Assembly (NCBI RefSeq): GCF_000378765.1
Contig: NZ_KB905346.1
Location: forward strand, 80,339 to 144,338
Source of the DNA: Psychroflexus tropicus DSM 15496
GTDB taxonomy: Bacteria; Bacteroidota; Bacteroidia; Flavobacteriales; Flavobacteriaceae
DNA length: 64,000 bases
Direction of reading: 5' to 3'
A model generated the notes under the pieces. That model was not told where the DNA came from and did not search any database. It saw only the letters and a program-made list of their open reading frames with translations. Position 1 is the first letter of the stretch. Each line of letters begins with the position of its first letter. A program made the position numbers and the translations under genes. Shown here piece by piece: positions 1-9,892 of the stretch.

Positions 1-1042
1 TAAAATCTTCATTTAAATTTCCATAAAGTTCCTGAAGTAACAAAGCAGAGCCTGCAACATTTGGTGAGGCCATAGAGGTTCCCGTAGCTGTTCCATATTG
101 GTTACCTGGTGCAGTGGAAACAATACTAGTTCCCAATCCTGCAATATCAGGTTTAATTCTACCATCGTCTGTTGGACCTTGGGAACTACCTGAGTTTATA
201 ATGGCATTAGTCATTACACCAGTATCCCCATCTAGAACTACATTAGCAGCATTAGCTACAATCAATAAATTTTTTGAATTCGAATTAGTAGTTAATTTAT
301 CATAACCTGGCGCCAATCCGCCTTCATATTCAACGTTTCCATCGTTACCACCTGCATATACTGGAAGATAGTAAGGATATAGGTTAGTAACGTTATCCCA
401 AACTCTAGCCGTATTATTGTAGGCTCCGGCTAACCATTCGTTCCCTTCAATATTAGCAATTGGAACACCATAAGAATGATTTGAGATCAACAATTCATTG
501 TCTCTTGCTTCTCGCAAAGCCTCACTTAAATCAGACGGACTATCATAAGCACTTAGGGTAGCAGCTATCGCCATCCCTTGGGCTTGTGGTAATTCCCCTC
601 TTGCAATTAATGTACCAGCGACATGAGTGGCGTGAAAACTAGTTTCAATAGAATCTACTACTTTTATTCTAGATTCGTTTGCACGATCACCATATTCAAT
701 ATGGTCTGGTTGTGGAATGCCTCCAACTTCCCAAATTCCAATATCAAAACCTGTTCCGGCAAGATTTAATCCTAAATCACCTTCAGGTTTAATGAAGTCT
801 GTTCTGGTCGATCTTGCGGCTCTCACATTTAAATCTTCTATATAAATAGGTAGACCATTAATTACGTCCCACAAACGAACACCTTGTTGTTCTGCAAGGC
901 TTTTTGTAGAATTAGCCTTAAACTCATCAACTCTTAATTCCTGTTGTTTTTCGTATTCAAATATTTCTAAAGTTTTAGGATTTTGTGCTAGTAGAACATT
1001 AGAGATACAATAAAATAATACTAAAGTAAATATATATTTCAT
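1..1042 (-). CDS. Subtilisin-like (S8) secreted serine protease, C-terminus beyond the window edge
   Basis: Partial gene: about 347 residues are visible and the 3' end runs off the left edge. It starts with a short hydrophobic signal peptide ending near LLAQ. The S8 layout follows. A GIWEVGG segment stands at the usual Asp position, HATHVAGT carries the catalytic His, and GTSMASPNVAG carries the nucleophilic Ser. The product is probably an exported endopeptidase. A type IX sorting domain, common in such flavobacterial proteases, would lie outside the window and cannot be confirmed. Oddity: the first triad position reads Glu, where a WDGG-type Asp is usual in the family. The S8 assignment is firm; the substrate is unknown. 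Confidence 0.85.
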   Translation of the reverse strand, partial: MKYIFTLVLFYCISNVLLAQNPKTLEIFEYEKQQELRVDEFKANSTKSLAEQQGVRLWDVINGLPIYIEDLNVRAARSTRTDFIKPEGDLGLNLAGTGFDIGIWEVGGIPQPDHIEYGDRANESRIKVVDSIETSFHATHVAGTLIARGELPQAQGMAIAATLSAYDSPSDLSEALREARDNELLISNHSYGVPIANIEGNEWLAGAYNNTARVWDNVTNLYPYYLPVYAGGNDGNVEYEGGLAPGYDKLTTNSNSKNLLIVANAANVVLDGDTGVMTNAIINSGSSQGPTDDGRIKPDIAGLGTSIVSTAPGNQYGTATGTSMASPNVAGSALLLQELYGNLNEDF

Positions 1043-1055
1043 AATCAATTTTTTA

Positions 1056-1086
1056 TAAATGTATGAAATTTAGACATTTAACGCAA
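1056..1086 (-). promoter_or_regulatory. Possible promoter of the S8 protease gene
   Basis: On the minus strand a TTG is followed after 20 bases by TACATTTA, one base away from the Bacteroidota -7 consensus TAnnTTTG. It ends 14 bases before the protease start codon. This is a weak, position-based call. Confidence 0.35.
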
Positions 1087-1101
1087 GTTATAATTCTCAC
1101 A

Positions 1102-1134
1102 AACAAAAAAAGCCGCTTCGAAAGAAGCGGCTTT
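1102..1134 (-). terminator. Rho-independent terminator of the SusC-SusD-lipoprotein operon
   Basis: A perfect 11-base-pair stem (AAAGCCGCTTC with its complement) around a four-base loop is followed by a T-run on the minus strand. It lies just downstream of the lipoprotein stop codon, so it ends that operon. Confidence 0.85.
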
Positions 1135-1157
1135 AGTACTAAAAGTTAGCTTAAATT

Positions 1158-2117
1158 TTAGTTACCAGTTTGTTTAGTGAATCTAAGTGTTACAGGGTAA
1201 CTTCCAGTTCCACATCCTGCGTCTGGTTCGAAATCTAAAATATCAATGATAATTTCAGTATCATTTTCTAGATCATAAGTCGAAGGGACTTCAGGAGTAC
1301 CTTGACCAATAGAGCCATCACCGCAACCCAACGTTCCAGAAACTGCACCACCATTTACGAAAATTTCGTTACAAATTAAAGAAAGGACCATTTGCTGGTT
1401 AAAATCAAATCCACCTGGGAAGTAGGTGAATTCAAATACTCTATCTGCGCCATTTCTTGTAATGGTTACAACTTCACCCTCTTGAGTGAATGAATCTCCG
1501 AATGGACTTTCCTGGTCACTAATACGCTCCATAAGGTATTCGCCTACAAAATAATCTTGAGGAACGAAACAAGTCACATTGATAGCGTATAAGAAAGGAG
1601 AACGGAAAAAGGCTCCACCAGACACAACATTATTAACATTGTTACTAGAGAAAACTCTTCCATCATTCATAACTAGAGCCAACCTAACGTCAAATCTATC
1701 TCCACCAGTATAGTCTTCACTAGTTAAACCCAAAGTAGAATTGATATCTTCTGTGTTAAAATTTAGATCTAAAACAGGGTACTCTCCACTTTGGTCAAAG
1801 TCTGCCTTAGGTATAGACACAGCCAAGACTTCATCTTTGCTATTGTCTCCATCTTCTGGATTGTTATCGATGAATGATAAAAAGACATCTACTTTTTCGA
1901 AGTCTTGTCCTCTTTGGTCAATCACTTCTGCGCCAATAGTGACTAAGTTTTCTACACCAACATTAAATTCTAAGCTGGTCTGGTCATCAATCGTCCTTAA
2001 TACAGTTCCACGAGTTGTGTTATCAAAGAAAGTATCGATAGGTCTTTCGTTATCATCACATCCTATGACTACTGCTATAAGAACCAGTAAACATATCTTA
2101 CTTATTAGTGTTTTCAT
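1158..2117 (-). CDS. SusD-adjacent lipoprotein of unknown function
   Basis: This is a 319-residue lipoprotein. The signal peptide ends in a lipobox (VVIGC, Cys at residue 20) followed by DDNE, which suggests outer-membrane or surface export. The mature part is acidic and probably beta-rich, without a motif I can name. It lies 11 bases downstream of susD and just before a strong terminator, so it is the third gene of the SusC-SusD operon. In such loci the extra lipoprotein often binds or holds the substrate at the surface. That role is inferred from position only. Confidence 0.75.
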   Translation of the reverse strand: MKTLISKICLLVLIAVVIGCDDNERPIDTFFDNTTRGTVLRTIDDQTSLEFNVGVENLVTIGAEVIDQRGQDFEKVDVFLSFIDNNPEDGDNSKDEVLAVSIPKADFDQSGEYPVLDLNFNTEDINSTLGLTSEDYTGGDRFDVRLALVMNDGRVFSSNNVNNVVSGGAFFRSPFLYAINVTCFVPQDYFVGEYLMERISDQESPFGDSFTQEGEVVTITRNGADRVFEFTYFPGGFDFNQQMVLSLICNEIFVNGGAVSGTLGCGDGSIGQGTPEVPSTYDLENDTEIIIDILDFEPDAGCGTGSYPVTLRFTKQTGN

Positions 2118-2128
2118 TTTATTTATTT

Positions 2129-3802
2129 TTAGTTATTTTCTGGAAATCCTGAAACTGGGTTATTATCCCAAAATACTCTCACGGTTAAATCTTCCTTCTG
2201 AGAAACATTAGGGTTTGCCTGTACTTCAGAAGTTGGATAGAAAAAAGATCTTGGAAATGGTCCTGGATTCGGTTCAATATTCGGCTGAATATCTGTTGGA
2301 GCACCAACTCTTCTGTAGAAATTGTAAGCATCCGTTCCATTTCCAATTAAAGAAATAAAGAATTGTTCGGCGTGTATATTCAATTTCTCTTGAGTTGTTC
2401 CCGCATTAAAGGCAGTAATTACAGAATTGATGTAGTCTGCATCTACAGAAGGATCTGGTATAAATGTTTCATCAAAAGTCGCAGCACTTCTAGAGGTAAA
2501 CGTTCTTACATAGTTAATGTGTTTGGTGATTGCGCTTTCAAGAAATTGGTCTGCAGCACCAGCACCACCCACTAAAGCAGCTTCAGCTCTCCAAAAATCT
2601 ACTGTGGAAGCTAAAATAATTGGAGATACTCCATTACCTTCAGCACCGTAGTTATTGTCATCGATAATTTCAAAAGAATCATCGTCAAAACGACCTCCAG
2701 CTGGATAGATGCCAAATGCAGTTCTTAAGAATCCGTCTGGTGGAATACCGTCCTGGCTACCGTGGTCTCTACCCCATAGACCGTTGTTATTATCGATAAC
2801 ACAATATACTACACCGTTATTTGCATAATGAGGAGGAATGGTTTGAACCACACATCTTTTTTCTTCTCCAGTTTCAGGGTTTACATTAGATAATACATCA
2901 TCTACCTGTCTGTAAAAATAATATCTAATTCTTGGATCTGGAACATCTTGGCTATTAACCATACGGTCCATTAGCCAGTTAGACATGTAATGAACTGCTG
3001 GTCCACCTGGAGCATATTGATCGTTGTATAGTGGGTGTCTAGAGTTTGGATTATCTAAGTTAGATCCCCATTCAAATACGAAATCCTCACCTTCCTGAAT
3101 AAAGTTACCACTAGAAGCAATAGCTTCAAAATTGCTTAAAGCATTAGGATCAACAAGTCTAGATTGAATGTAAATTTTCATCTTGATTGTGTTTGCTAAT
3201 CGCTCCCAAACTTCATAATCATTGTCGTAATAGAAATCATTTGCAAGTTCAACAGTTGTAGGTTGTTGAAATTTTACGATGGCATCATCAAGCAAATCTA
3301 AAGCTGCCTGATAAACGTCACTACCTTGGTCGATTGCTGGCGTTAGGTTAGTTTCACTTAAACCTTCAGAATAAGGAATGTCTCCAAAATAGTCAACTAA
3401 TGTAACAATCACATAAGCTTCTACTACCTCACCTACAGCTCTATGCTTCTCAAATTCACCTTCAAGGCCATCAATTTGAGCATTCATTGCTCTGATTTCG
3501 TTTAGAATATCTGCATAAGCTAAGTTCCACTGACCACTGAAAGTCGCAGGGCTATAAACATTAGCATAATTGTTCCCGAACATGTTTCTAATTCTTGTGA
3601 ACTCAGAACCATATTCGCCTACTTGTTCTGTGAAGGACCCAAGCCTAATGAGTATTGCATTCATAGATAGATCTATGTCTGCTTGAGATGGGGTCAATTC
3701 GTTAGGATTCTCGCGCTTGTCCAAATCTATCGTTTCACAAGAGTGAAAAGTGAATAGACCTATCGCAAGAATAAGTATAAATTTTATATTTTTCATTTTC
3801 AT
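2129..3802 (-). CDS. SusD/RagB-family nutrient-binding outer-membrane lipoprotein
   Basis: A 557-residue SusD-like protein. A lipoprotein signal ends in FHSC (Cys22). It is followed by the usual helical TPR-like fold and a C-terminal SusD segment (AEQFFISLIGNGTDAYNFYRRVG). SusD proteins form a lid on the SusC channel and capture substrate at the cell surface. The gene starts 6 bases after the SusC homologue, as in nearly all such pairs. No glycosidase, sulfatase or polysaccharide lyase lies nearby, so the substrate may be a peptide or another non-glycan compound; the nearby protease fits that idea but does not prove it. Confidence 0.92.
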   Translation of the reverse strand: MKMKNIKFILILAIGLFTFHSCETIDLDKRENPNELTPSQADIDLSMNAILIRLGSFTEQVGEYGSEFTRIRNMFGNNYANVYSPATFSGQWNLAYADILNEIRAMNAQIDGLEGEFEKHRAVGEVVEAYVIVTLVDYFGDIPYSEGLSETNLTPAIDQGSDVYQAALDLLDDAIVKFQQPTTVELANDFYYDNDYEVWERLANTIKMKIYIQSRLVDPNALSNFEAIASSGNFIQEGEDFVFEWGSNLDNPNSRHPLYNDQYAPGGPAVHYMSNWLMDRMVNSQDVPDPRIRYYFYRQVDDVLSNVNPETGEEKRCVVQTIPPHYANNGVVYCVIDNNNGLWGRDHGSQDGIPPDGFLRTAFGIYPAGGRFDDDSFEIIDDNNYGAEGNGVSPIILASTVDFWRAEAALVGGAGAADQFLESAITKHINYVRTFTSRSAATFDETFIPDPSVDADYINSVITAFNAGTTQEKLNIHAEQFFISLIGNGTDAYNFYRRVGAPTDIQPNIEPNPGPFPRSFFYPTSEVQANPNVSQKEDLTVRVFWDNNPVSGFPENN

Positions 3803-3808
3803 ATTGTT

Positions 3809-6800
3809 TTAAAATGTTGCTCTTAAGGTAAAACCATAACGTCTTCCACTTGGACCATTGATAAAATCAAGACCTCTACCATTACCTACTCCTGTACCGA
3901 TAATATTCGGATCGAAATTAACTCCTTCTGGAGTATTAGGGGCATCAAAGTATAAGTTATAACCTGCTAAAGATAAAGATAAATTACCAAAAGGAGTTGA
4001 TTCTAACCAATCTTTAGGAAAAGTATAAGTTAAAGAAACCTCTTGTAAACGAATAAAAGAGCCGTCGTATACTTTCAATTCATCAGGTCCTTGCAAGCCT
4101 ACCACATCAAAGTAATAAGATGAATTATTAATTTGTGTTGTGTTTACAGCTCCTGTCGCATCAGATACACCTGGTAAAATATAAGTATCTAATCTATTGT
4201 CTGTATCAGTCGTAAGACCTCTTCCTAGAAGCGTACCAATGGTCTCAGAATAAATATCCCCACCATGCTGATAACTGATCAAGGCATTAAGAGATATATT
4301 TTTATAAGACAAAGTTGTTGAATAGTTAGTTATAAAATCTGGTGTTGCATCTCCTATAACATTTGGTCCTTGATCGATAACGTATAATCCAGAGGCATTT
4401 ACTAGTGGGTTACCATCTTCGTCTCTAGCAATAGATGATCCAGTGATAGAACTAAAAGGGAATCCTTCTACAGCAGAGTTACCTACAGCATTTGTGAAAC
4501 CTGCATATACAATCGCATTTTCTTCTGGATCTGCTCCAGGTTCTAAGTTAAGATCTGTTACGTCAGAACGGTATAAAGTATAATTGAAATTGACATCCCA
4601 GTTAAAGCCATTAGCTTCGTTTTGAATCACTCTTAAACCAACATCACCTTCAATACCATAGCCTTCTATTTTACCAATGTTAAATTGGGTTTGAGTAAAC
4701 CCTGTACTTGGTGGAAGAGGTCTGTTGATAATTAAATCTGTAGTATTTCTTTCATAGTAAGATAAATCGAAAGTTAAACGATTATCTAACGCTCTACCTT
4801 CAATGCCAAATTCAATTTCTTCAAATAGTTCAGGTCTTAACTCTCTGTTTGCTAATATTCTGGAAACAGAATTTTGAGCTACAGGAGAAGCACTTCCCTG
4901 TGGAGTGAAAAATCTTGCATCTAATGGTAATGTATTTACTGTTGGAAAGCCTTGTGCAAATCCAGCAGAAGTACCATAACCGGCTCTTAATTTTAAAAAG
5001 TTTAAGCCGTTTTTAGTTCTTAAACCTTCGAAAGCCGATGTTGGTAAAAACGATATACTGGTACTTGGGTAAAACTGGGAGTTATCAATTTGATTGGATA
5101 CCCAGTCGTTTCTAGCAGAAAGGTTAAAGTATAAGTAATCTTTATACTCTAAATCTGCTGTACCATATAATCCTACGATATTTTGAAAGGTCTGAAATTG
5201 CTGAGGTGTTTGTTCTCTAAAGTTGAAGTGTCTAAAGACATCAAAAACAATTTGACCTGAACTATTCACTCCATCCTGATCAAATTTTTCATAACGGGCA
5301 TTAGCACCTGCTGTAAAATTTAAATTGATGTCATCGGTTAAATCGTAATTTCCGTTTACTTGAAAGTTATGATCCCAGAAAATATTAGTGTTAGTAAAAG
5401 ATCTGTAGTTTCCTAAAATACTTCCTGCATTAGCACCAATATTTTGTCCCGTTTCATTTAATTCTGAATATACATCAAGTCCAGCACGATATAGTAGATT
5501 GAGATTATCATTCACATCGTAGGTTATTGTATTAGATGAATTAAATCTAGAAGTCACCTGGTTTACAAAACTGTTGTTAACTATCCAGTTTGGATTTACA
5601 ATGCCTTCATCATTTCTGTAATACACACTAGCCCCTGTAATTGGATTTTGAAATGGTAAGTCCATTAAAGGCAGGTTTCTTGGCGTGTAGAATATATCTG
5701 CAAAAACAGAAAGTCCAGTTCCAGTAACACCAGAACCACTACTCAATGCTACAGGTGGTGTTTTGAAGTCTGTTCTGCTCACATTTATAGTACTATTTAC
5801 AGTAAATTTGTTAGAAAGCAAAGCACGACCACCTACAGAAAAGTTGGTTCTTGTCGTATTGTTGCCAGGCGTAAATCCATCATCATCTAAATGACCAAAA
5901 TTTACATTGTAAGAAATTTTACCATCGTCTGAAGAACTCGCAATGTTTACAGAAGTGTTTCTTACAACTCCTGTTCTAAAGAAGTCTTTTACATTATCTG
6001 GTTCAGCTTGCCATGGCAAAGTTTGTCCCTGAAATTCTGGAAAAACATTAGCTAAATTGGCTCTGTTGTAAGGGTGAGGGTACGTTCCATCTGGACTAAT
6101 ACCACTGGTTGAGGCACCCCAACCGCCAAAACCTTCTTCGTAAAATCCTGGTCCCCAGTTAGAAAAAAAGTTACCAAAAGCTCCATCAAATCCGTTACCA
6201 AATCGTTCTGAATAATCTGGTAGTGAAGCAATTTCGTTGAAGAAAATTCCTTGAGATACTGTAATTTCATTTTTCTTTTTCGTCACCCCTGCTGCACCTG
6301 CTTTGGTGGTGATCAAGATTACACCATTTCTACCTGCAGATCCATATACTGTCGCTGCAGCAAATCCTTTAAGGACAGAAACGCTCTCGATAGCGTTTGG
6401 ATCTAAATCTAAAGATCTGGAAGACCCAGAGTTACCGTTAACGAAGTTTCCAGTTGCGTTGGTGTCATTCGAAATTGGAACACCATCCACAATAAATAAT
6501 GGCTGGTTTGAGTTATTGATAGATAAAAACCCTCTAATATTGATGTTGGTTGCAGAACCAGAGATACCACTGGTATTGTTAATAACAACACCTGAGGCCT
6601 TACCGTTAAGAACACGACCTAGATCGCCCTCTGCACGTTGTTCCAAGCCTTCAGATTCAACCTGACTTACCGCATACCCCAAAGACTTCTTTTCTCTGGA
6701 AGTACCAAAGCCAACAACAACAACTTCATCCAGAGATTCTCCTGGACTTAATTGCACATCGATGACCGATTTGTTACCTACTACAACAGATTCTGTACCG

Positions 6801-7033
6801 AACCCAATGTATGTAAACTCTAGCGTTTGATCTGCAGAAGCCTCGATAGAATATTTACCGTCAAAGTCGGTTTGAGTTCCTGTTGCAGTCCCCTTTACTA
6901 ACACGTTTGCTCCTGGAAGGGGTAGCCCGGAGTCGTCAGTCACCGTTCCGGTCACTGTTTTGGTTTGTGCAATGGTTACTTGCACAACCAACGCTAGAAA
7001 TAGCGTTAAAATTCCACTTAACTTTGTTCTCAT
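3809..7033 (-). CDS. SusC/RagA-family TonB-dependent outer-membrane transporter
   Basis: About 1,074 residues. I chose the start at MRTKLSG because a standard signal peptide (cleavage near TIAQ) follows directly; a longer reading adds ten residues before it. After the signal come a carboxypeptidase-regulatory-like domain (VTGTVTDDSGLPLPGANV) and a DEVVVVGFG segment typical of SusC proteins. The plug domain and a long C-terminal barrel ending in an aromatic-rich strand (RRYGFTLRATF) complete it. It imports substrate across the outer membrane using TonB-ExbBD energy together with the downstream SusD. It is the first gene of the operon. Confidence 0.93.
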   Translation of the reverse strand: MRTKLSGILTLFLALVVQVTIAQTKTVTGTVTDDSGLPLPGANVLVKGTATGTQTDFDGKYSIEASADQTLEFTYIGFGTESVVVGNKSVIDVQLSPGESLDEVVVVGFGTSREKKSLGYAVSQVESEGLEQRAEGDLGRVLNGKASGVVINNTSGISGSATNINIRGFLSINNSNQPLFIVDGVPISNDTNATGNFVNGNSGSSRSLDLDPNAIESVSVLKGFAAATVYGSAGRNGVILITTKAGAAGVTKKKNEITVSQGIFFNEIASLPDYSERFGNGFDGAFGNFFSNWGPGFYEEGFGGWGASTSGISPDGTYPHPYNRANLANVFPEFQGQTLPWQAEPDNVKDFFRTGVVRNTSVNIASSSDDGKISYNVNFGHLDDDGFTPGNNTTRTNFSVGGRALLSNKFTVNSTINVSRTDFKTPPVALSSGSGVTGTGLSVFADIFYTPRNLPLMDLPFQNPITGASVYYRNDEGIVNPNWIVNNSFVNQVTSRFNSSNTITYDVNDNLNLLYRAGLDVYSELNETGQNIGANAGSILGNYRSFTNTNIFWDHNFQVNGNYDLTDDINLNFTAGANARYEKFDQDGVNSSGQIVFDVFRHFNFREQTPQQFQTFQNIVGLYGTADLEYKDYLYFNLSARNDWVSNQIDNSQFYPSTSISFLPTSAFEGLRTKNGLNFLKLRAGYGTSAGFAQGFPTVNTLPLDARFFTPQGSASPVAQNSVSRILANRELRPELFEEIEFGIEGRALDNRLTFDLSYYERNTTDLIINRPLPPSTGFTQTQFNIGKIEGYGIEGDVGLRVIQNEANGFNWDVNFNYTLYRSDVTDLNLEPGADPEENAIVYAGFTNAVGNSAVEGFPFSSITGSSIARDEDGNPLVNASGLYVIDQGPNVIGDATPDFITNYSTTLSYKNISLNALISYQHGGDIYSETIGTLLGRGLTTDTDNRLDTYILPGVSDATGAVNTTQINNSSYYFDVVGLQGPDELKVYDGSFIRLQEVSLTYTFPKDWLESTPFGNLSLSLAGYNLYFDAPNTPEGVNFDPNIIGTGVGNGRGLDFINGPSGRRYGFTLRATF

Positions 7034-7151
7034 TTTTTTGTTTATTTGAATTAGCCAAGCCAAAAATCAAAAAATAAAGTTAATCTCACAACTTAATTTG
7101 GGTTTATTTTAATATTTGGCTTGTTAAAAATTAACATGGAGGTAACATATT

Positions 7152-8801
7152 TTAGAAAAAAGATGTAAAACTAATGTGGATTTTTGAATTAGAGAAAGTC
7201 GATTCTTGGTTTGTAGATACCGCGTTAGCTAAGACTAATCTAAATAATCCTCCTCTTGATCTCAAGCCTAGACCAATTCCATATCCTAAAATATTTTCGT
7301 TAAAATCATCCAGTTTATTTTCATAATTTCCAAAATCTACCACTGTATTAGCAAATAAATTGGAATCTAAAATGTATCGATACTCTGTTTGTAGCACAGC
7401 AAATCGGTTGGCAATAAGTGAATTTTCTGAAAATCCTCGAATCGAATTCACTCCGCCAAATCTGAATAATTCATTGTTAACATATCTATCTGAAATCAAA
7501 TACTGACTGTTAATATTAACAAAAATCTTATTTCTTCTGTTGAGGCTGATGAGATGTTGGCCCGATAGCGATAATTTGTATTGCTCGGTCTCTTGTTCTG
7601 TCCTTCGTTTTCCAATTCCTCCTCTAATGGATAAAAAAGTATCTTCTTCCAAATTGGCTCTCGATCTAATTTTAATAAAATCAAATCCGATTTCATAAAA
7701 AATAGAATTGTAATTCTGAATATCAGGATTAGTGTTGCTTGACTCTATTTCCAGACTGGTAGAATTAGTCGACTCTACGCCAGCTAAAACACTCAGTTTT
7801 TCGTTGAGTTGATAATTTAGATTAACAGCCTGGGAGCTGTTTGAAAAAGCGGAGTCTCTCCTGAATAATCTAAGATTGGCGTTAAGACTTAAAGGGCTAC
7901 TCAGGATGAAAGGGAGTTTGAGATTTCCTTCGAAAGTTTGCTGACCTATGCCGTCATTTTTATAAACTATACTTAAGCGCTCTCCAAAATTGAGATTGTT
8001 AAGCAGAACGACATTAAGGTAGCCATTTAGTTGAAAGTCATCTTCTTCTGTACTTCCAAACCCAAGAAACCCATCAAAGCTATTGGATTTTACCTTTTCG
8101 AGGTATAAAAAAAGTTCAGTTGAGTCCTTTTGAAACAAGACTTCAGTTGGCTTTTTTACATTTACAAAAGGTATGTTGTTGAGTTGTTCTGTTTTGTCTT
8201 GAACTTCAGTTTCTACAAATGCCTCTCCAATTTTCAAATTTGAAAATCGCCTAATGTAGGTGTCCGATAGTTTGGGATAGCCTTTAATGGTGATTTTGTC
8301 TATTGTCCTTTTGTTACCGCGTTCTATAATTAAGTCGGCCCTCATGATATTGTGCTCTGATCTTATATTATTAAGAAAAGCCTTTCCAAAAGAGGAGCCT
8401 TGGTTTTGAAGTTTGATGATGATGAAATTCTGTAAGCTTGAGTAGTCGGTGAAGGCTATCTTGATGTTTTTGTCGAGTATCTGGGTTTTAGGGAGTAAAT
8501 CAAAATCTTCTTCATTGACTCCTATATATAAGGAGTCAATTTTTTGATTGAGGTTGACAAAAACTTTTAGCTTATAGTTTTGAAGCTCAACTTGATTGGT
8601 AAGAAAAGGATAGCCTGCTTCTCTTAAACTGTCTAGTTTAAAGTTCAAAAACTCCTTAGCATCTTGAAGTGAAGAAAAATCAAATGTTTTATTTGTAGTT
8701 GTTAAATCTGCCTCAGTGTTCAAATCTAGTCTGATACTTTGAGACATCACTTGATGAGTTAATGCAATGCAGAACAAAAACAAATAAAACGGTTTTAGCA
8801 T
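7152..8801 (-). CDS. Omp85-superfamily outer-membrane protein with POTRA-like domain
   Basis: A 549-residue exported protein with a signal peptide cleaved near VMSQ. The first half contains a POTRA-like segment (IDKITIKGYPKLSDTYIRRF). The second half is a beta barrel with the Omp85 lid motif (GGVNSIRGFSENS) and an aromatic C-terminal residue (HISFTSFF). It is shorter than BamA and is more like the accessory TamA or two-partner-secretion group. It may insert or export surface proteins or act with lipids; the partner is unknown. It is upstream of and co-directional with the SusC operon but separated by 118 bases, so it is probably a separate unit. Confidence 0.75.
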   Translation of the reverse strand: MLKPFYLFLFCIALTHQVMSQSIRLDLNTEADLTTTNKTFDFSSLQDAKEFLNFKLDSLREAGYPFLTNQVELQNYKLKVFVNLNQKIDSLYIGVNEEDFDLLPKTQILDKNIKIAFTDYSSLQNFIIIKLQNQGSSFGKAFLNNIRSEHNIMRADLIIERGNKRTIDKITIKGYPKLSDTYIRRFSNLKIGEAFVETEVQDKTEQLNNIPFVNVKKPTEVLFQKDSTELFLYLEKVKSNSFDGFLGFGSTEEDDFQLNGYLNVVLLNNLNFGERLSIVYKNDGIGQQTFEGNLKLPFILSSPLSLNANLRLFRRDSAFSNSSQAVNLNYQLNEKLSVLAGVESTNSTSLEIESSNTNPDIQNYNSIFYEIGFDFIKIRSRANLEEDTFLSIRGGIGKRRTEQETEQYKLSLSGQHLISLNRRNKIFVNINSQYLISDRYVNNELFRFGGVNSIRGFSENSLIANRFAVLQTEYRYILDSNLFANTVVDFGNYENKLDDFNENILGYGIGLGLRSRGGLFRLVLANAVSTNQESTFSNSKIHISFTSFF

Positions 8802-8942
8802 ATAGTGTTGGTTGGTCTTATTTTTTCATAATTGTGTTTGTAAACGCTGATTTTTCTTTCATATTTCAATAATTGATGAAATGAGTTTCAATAAGGTAAG
8901 GGAAGCCTTTCTGTTATCTACTGAAAATTAATTGATTAATAT

Positions 8943-8972
8943 TTGTTTTTTATGATTAATTATCTACATTTG
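8943..8972 (+). promoter_or_regulatory. Promoter of the rpsL-rpsG-fusA locus
   Basis: A TTG, a 19-base spacer and TACATTTG match the Bacteroidota primary-sigma consensus exactly (TTG / TAnnTTTG). It stands 46 bases before the rpsL start codon. The 217-base gap upstream of rpsL holds no gene. Confidence 0.75.
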
Positions 8973-9018
8973 CAAACCTTAAAAATAAGAGATTTTTTAA
9001 AACAATTTAAGTAAAACT

Positions 9019-9393
9019 ATGCCAACAATTTCACAGTTAGTAAGAAAAGGAAGACGCAAGATGACTAAGAAGAGCAAATCGGCGGCTTTAGATTCTTGTC
9101 CTCAAAGACGTGGAGTTTGTACGCGAGTTTACACAACTACACCAAAAAAACCAAACTCAGCGATGCGTAAAGTTGCTCGTGTGAGGTTGACTAATGGTAA
9201 GGAAGTAAACGCATACATTCCAGGTGAAGGACACAATCTACAGGAGCACTCGATAGTATTAGTTAGAGGCGGGAGAGTTAAAGATTTACCTGGTGTAAGG
9301 TACCATATTGTTCGTGGTGCTTTGGATACAGCAGGAGTAGAAGGTCGTCTACAACGTAGATCCAAGTATGGTGCAAAAAGACCTAAAAAATAA
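9019..9393 (+). CDS. rpsL: Ribosomal protein S12
   Basis: A 124-residue S12, first gene of the str-type cluster. It sits at the decoding centre of the 30S subunit and helps monitor codon-anticodon pairing. The two loops known from streptomycin resistance are intact, with Lys43 in TPKKPNS and Lys88 in RVKDLPG, so a streptomycin-sensitive allele is predicted. A matching Bacteroidota promoter stands upstream, and rpsG follows after 19 bases. Confidence 0.98.
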   Translation: MPTISQLVRKGRRKMTKKSKSAALDSCPQRRGVCTRVYTTTPKKPNSAMRKVARVRLTNGKEVNAYIPGEGHNLQEHSIVLVRGGRVKDLPGVRYHIVRGALDTAGVEGRLQRRSKYGAKRPKK

Positions 9394-9412
9394 TCAGAGT
9401 TAAAGTAAAGAC

Positions 9413-9889
9413 ATGAGAAAAAGACAGGCCAAAAAACGTCCTTTATTACCAGATCCTAAATTTAACGATCAGTTAGTGACTAGATTCGTTAATATGATGA
9501 TGTGGGACGGAAAAAAATCAATTGCTTTCAAAATCTTCTATGATGCGATGGATATCATTGAAGACAAAAAGCAGGACGACGAAAAATCTTCTCTAGAAAT
9601 TTGGAAAGAAGGTTTATCTAATGTAATGCCTCACGTTGAAGTTAGAAGTAGACGAGTAGGTGGTGCTACATTTCAGATCCCTTCTCAAATTCGTCCAGAT
9701 AGAAAGATTTCAATCGCTATGAAGTGGTTGATTAGTTATTCTAGAAAGAGAAACGAAAAAACGATGGCAGCTAAACTGGCTGCAGAAGTAATGGCGGCTG
9801 CAAAAGAAGAAGGTGCAGCGGTTAAGAAGAGATTAGATACGCACAAGATGGCTGAAGCCAACAAAGCATTTTCACATTTTAGATTCTAA
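9413..9889 (+). CDS. rpsG: Ribosomal protein S7
   Basis: A 158-residue S7 of normal length. It nucleates assembly of the 30S head by binding the 3' major domain of 16S rRNA and lies near the E site. The N-terminus ([16 protein letters not shown]) and the central [16 protein letters not shown] stretch are typical. It lies between rpsL and fusA; fusA begins three bases after its stop codon, which suggests translational coupling. Confidence 0.98.
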   Translation: MRKRQAKKRPLLPDPKFNDQLVTRFVNMMMWDGKKSIAFKIFYDAMDIIEDKKQDDEKSSLEIWKEGLSNVMPHVEVRSRRVGGATFQIPSQIRPDRKISIAMKWLISYSRKRNEKTMAAKLAAEVMAAAKEEGAAVKKRLDTHKMAEANKAFSHFRF

Positions 9890-9892
9890 ATA

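Noticed and set aside
1741..2211. 156-residue open frame on the plus strand across the lipoprotein gene
   Set aside because: It is antisense to a clear lipoprotein and reaches into susD; its composition is that of a reversed coding strand.
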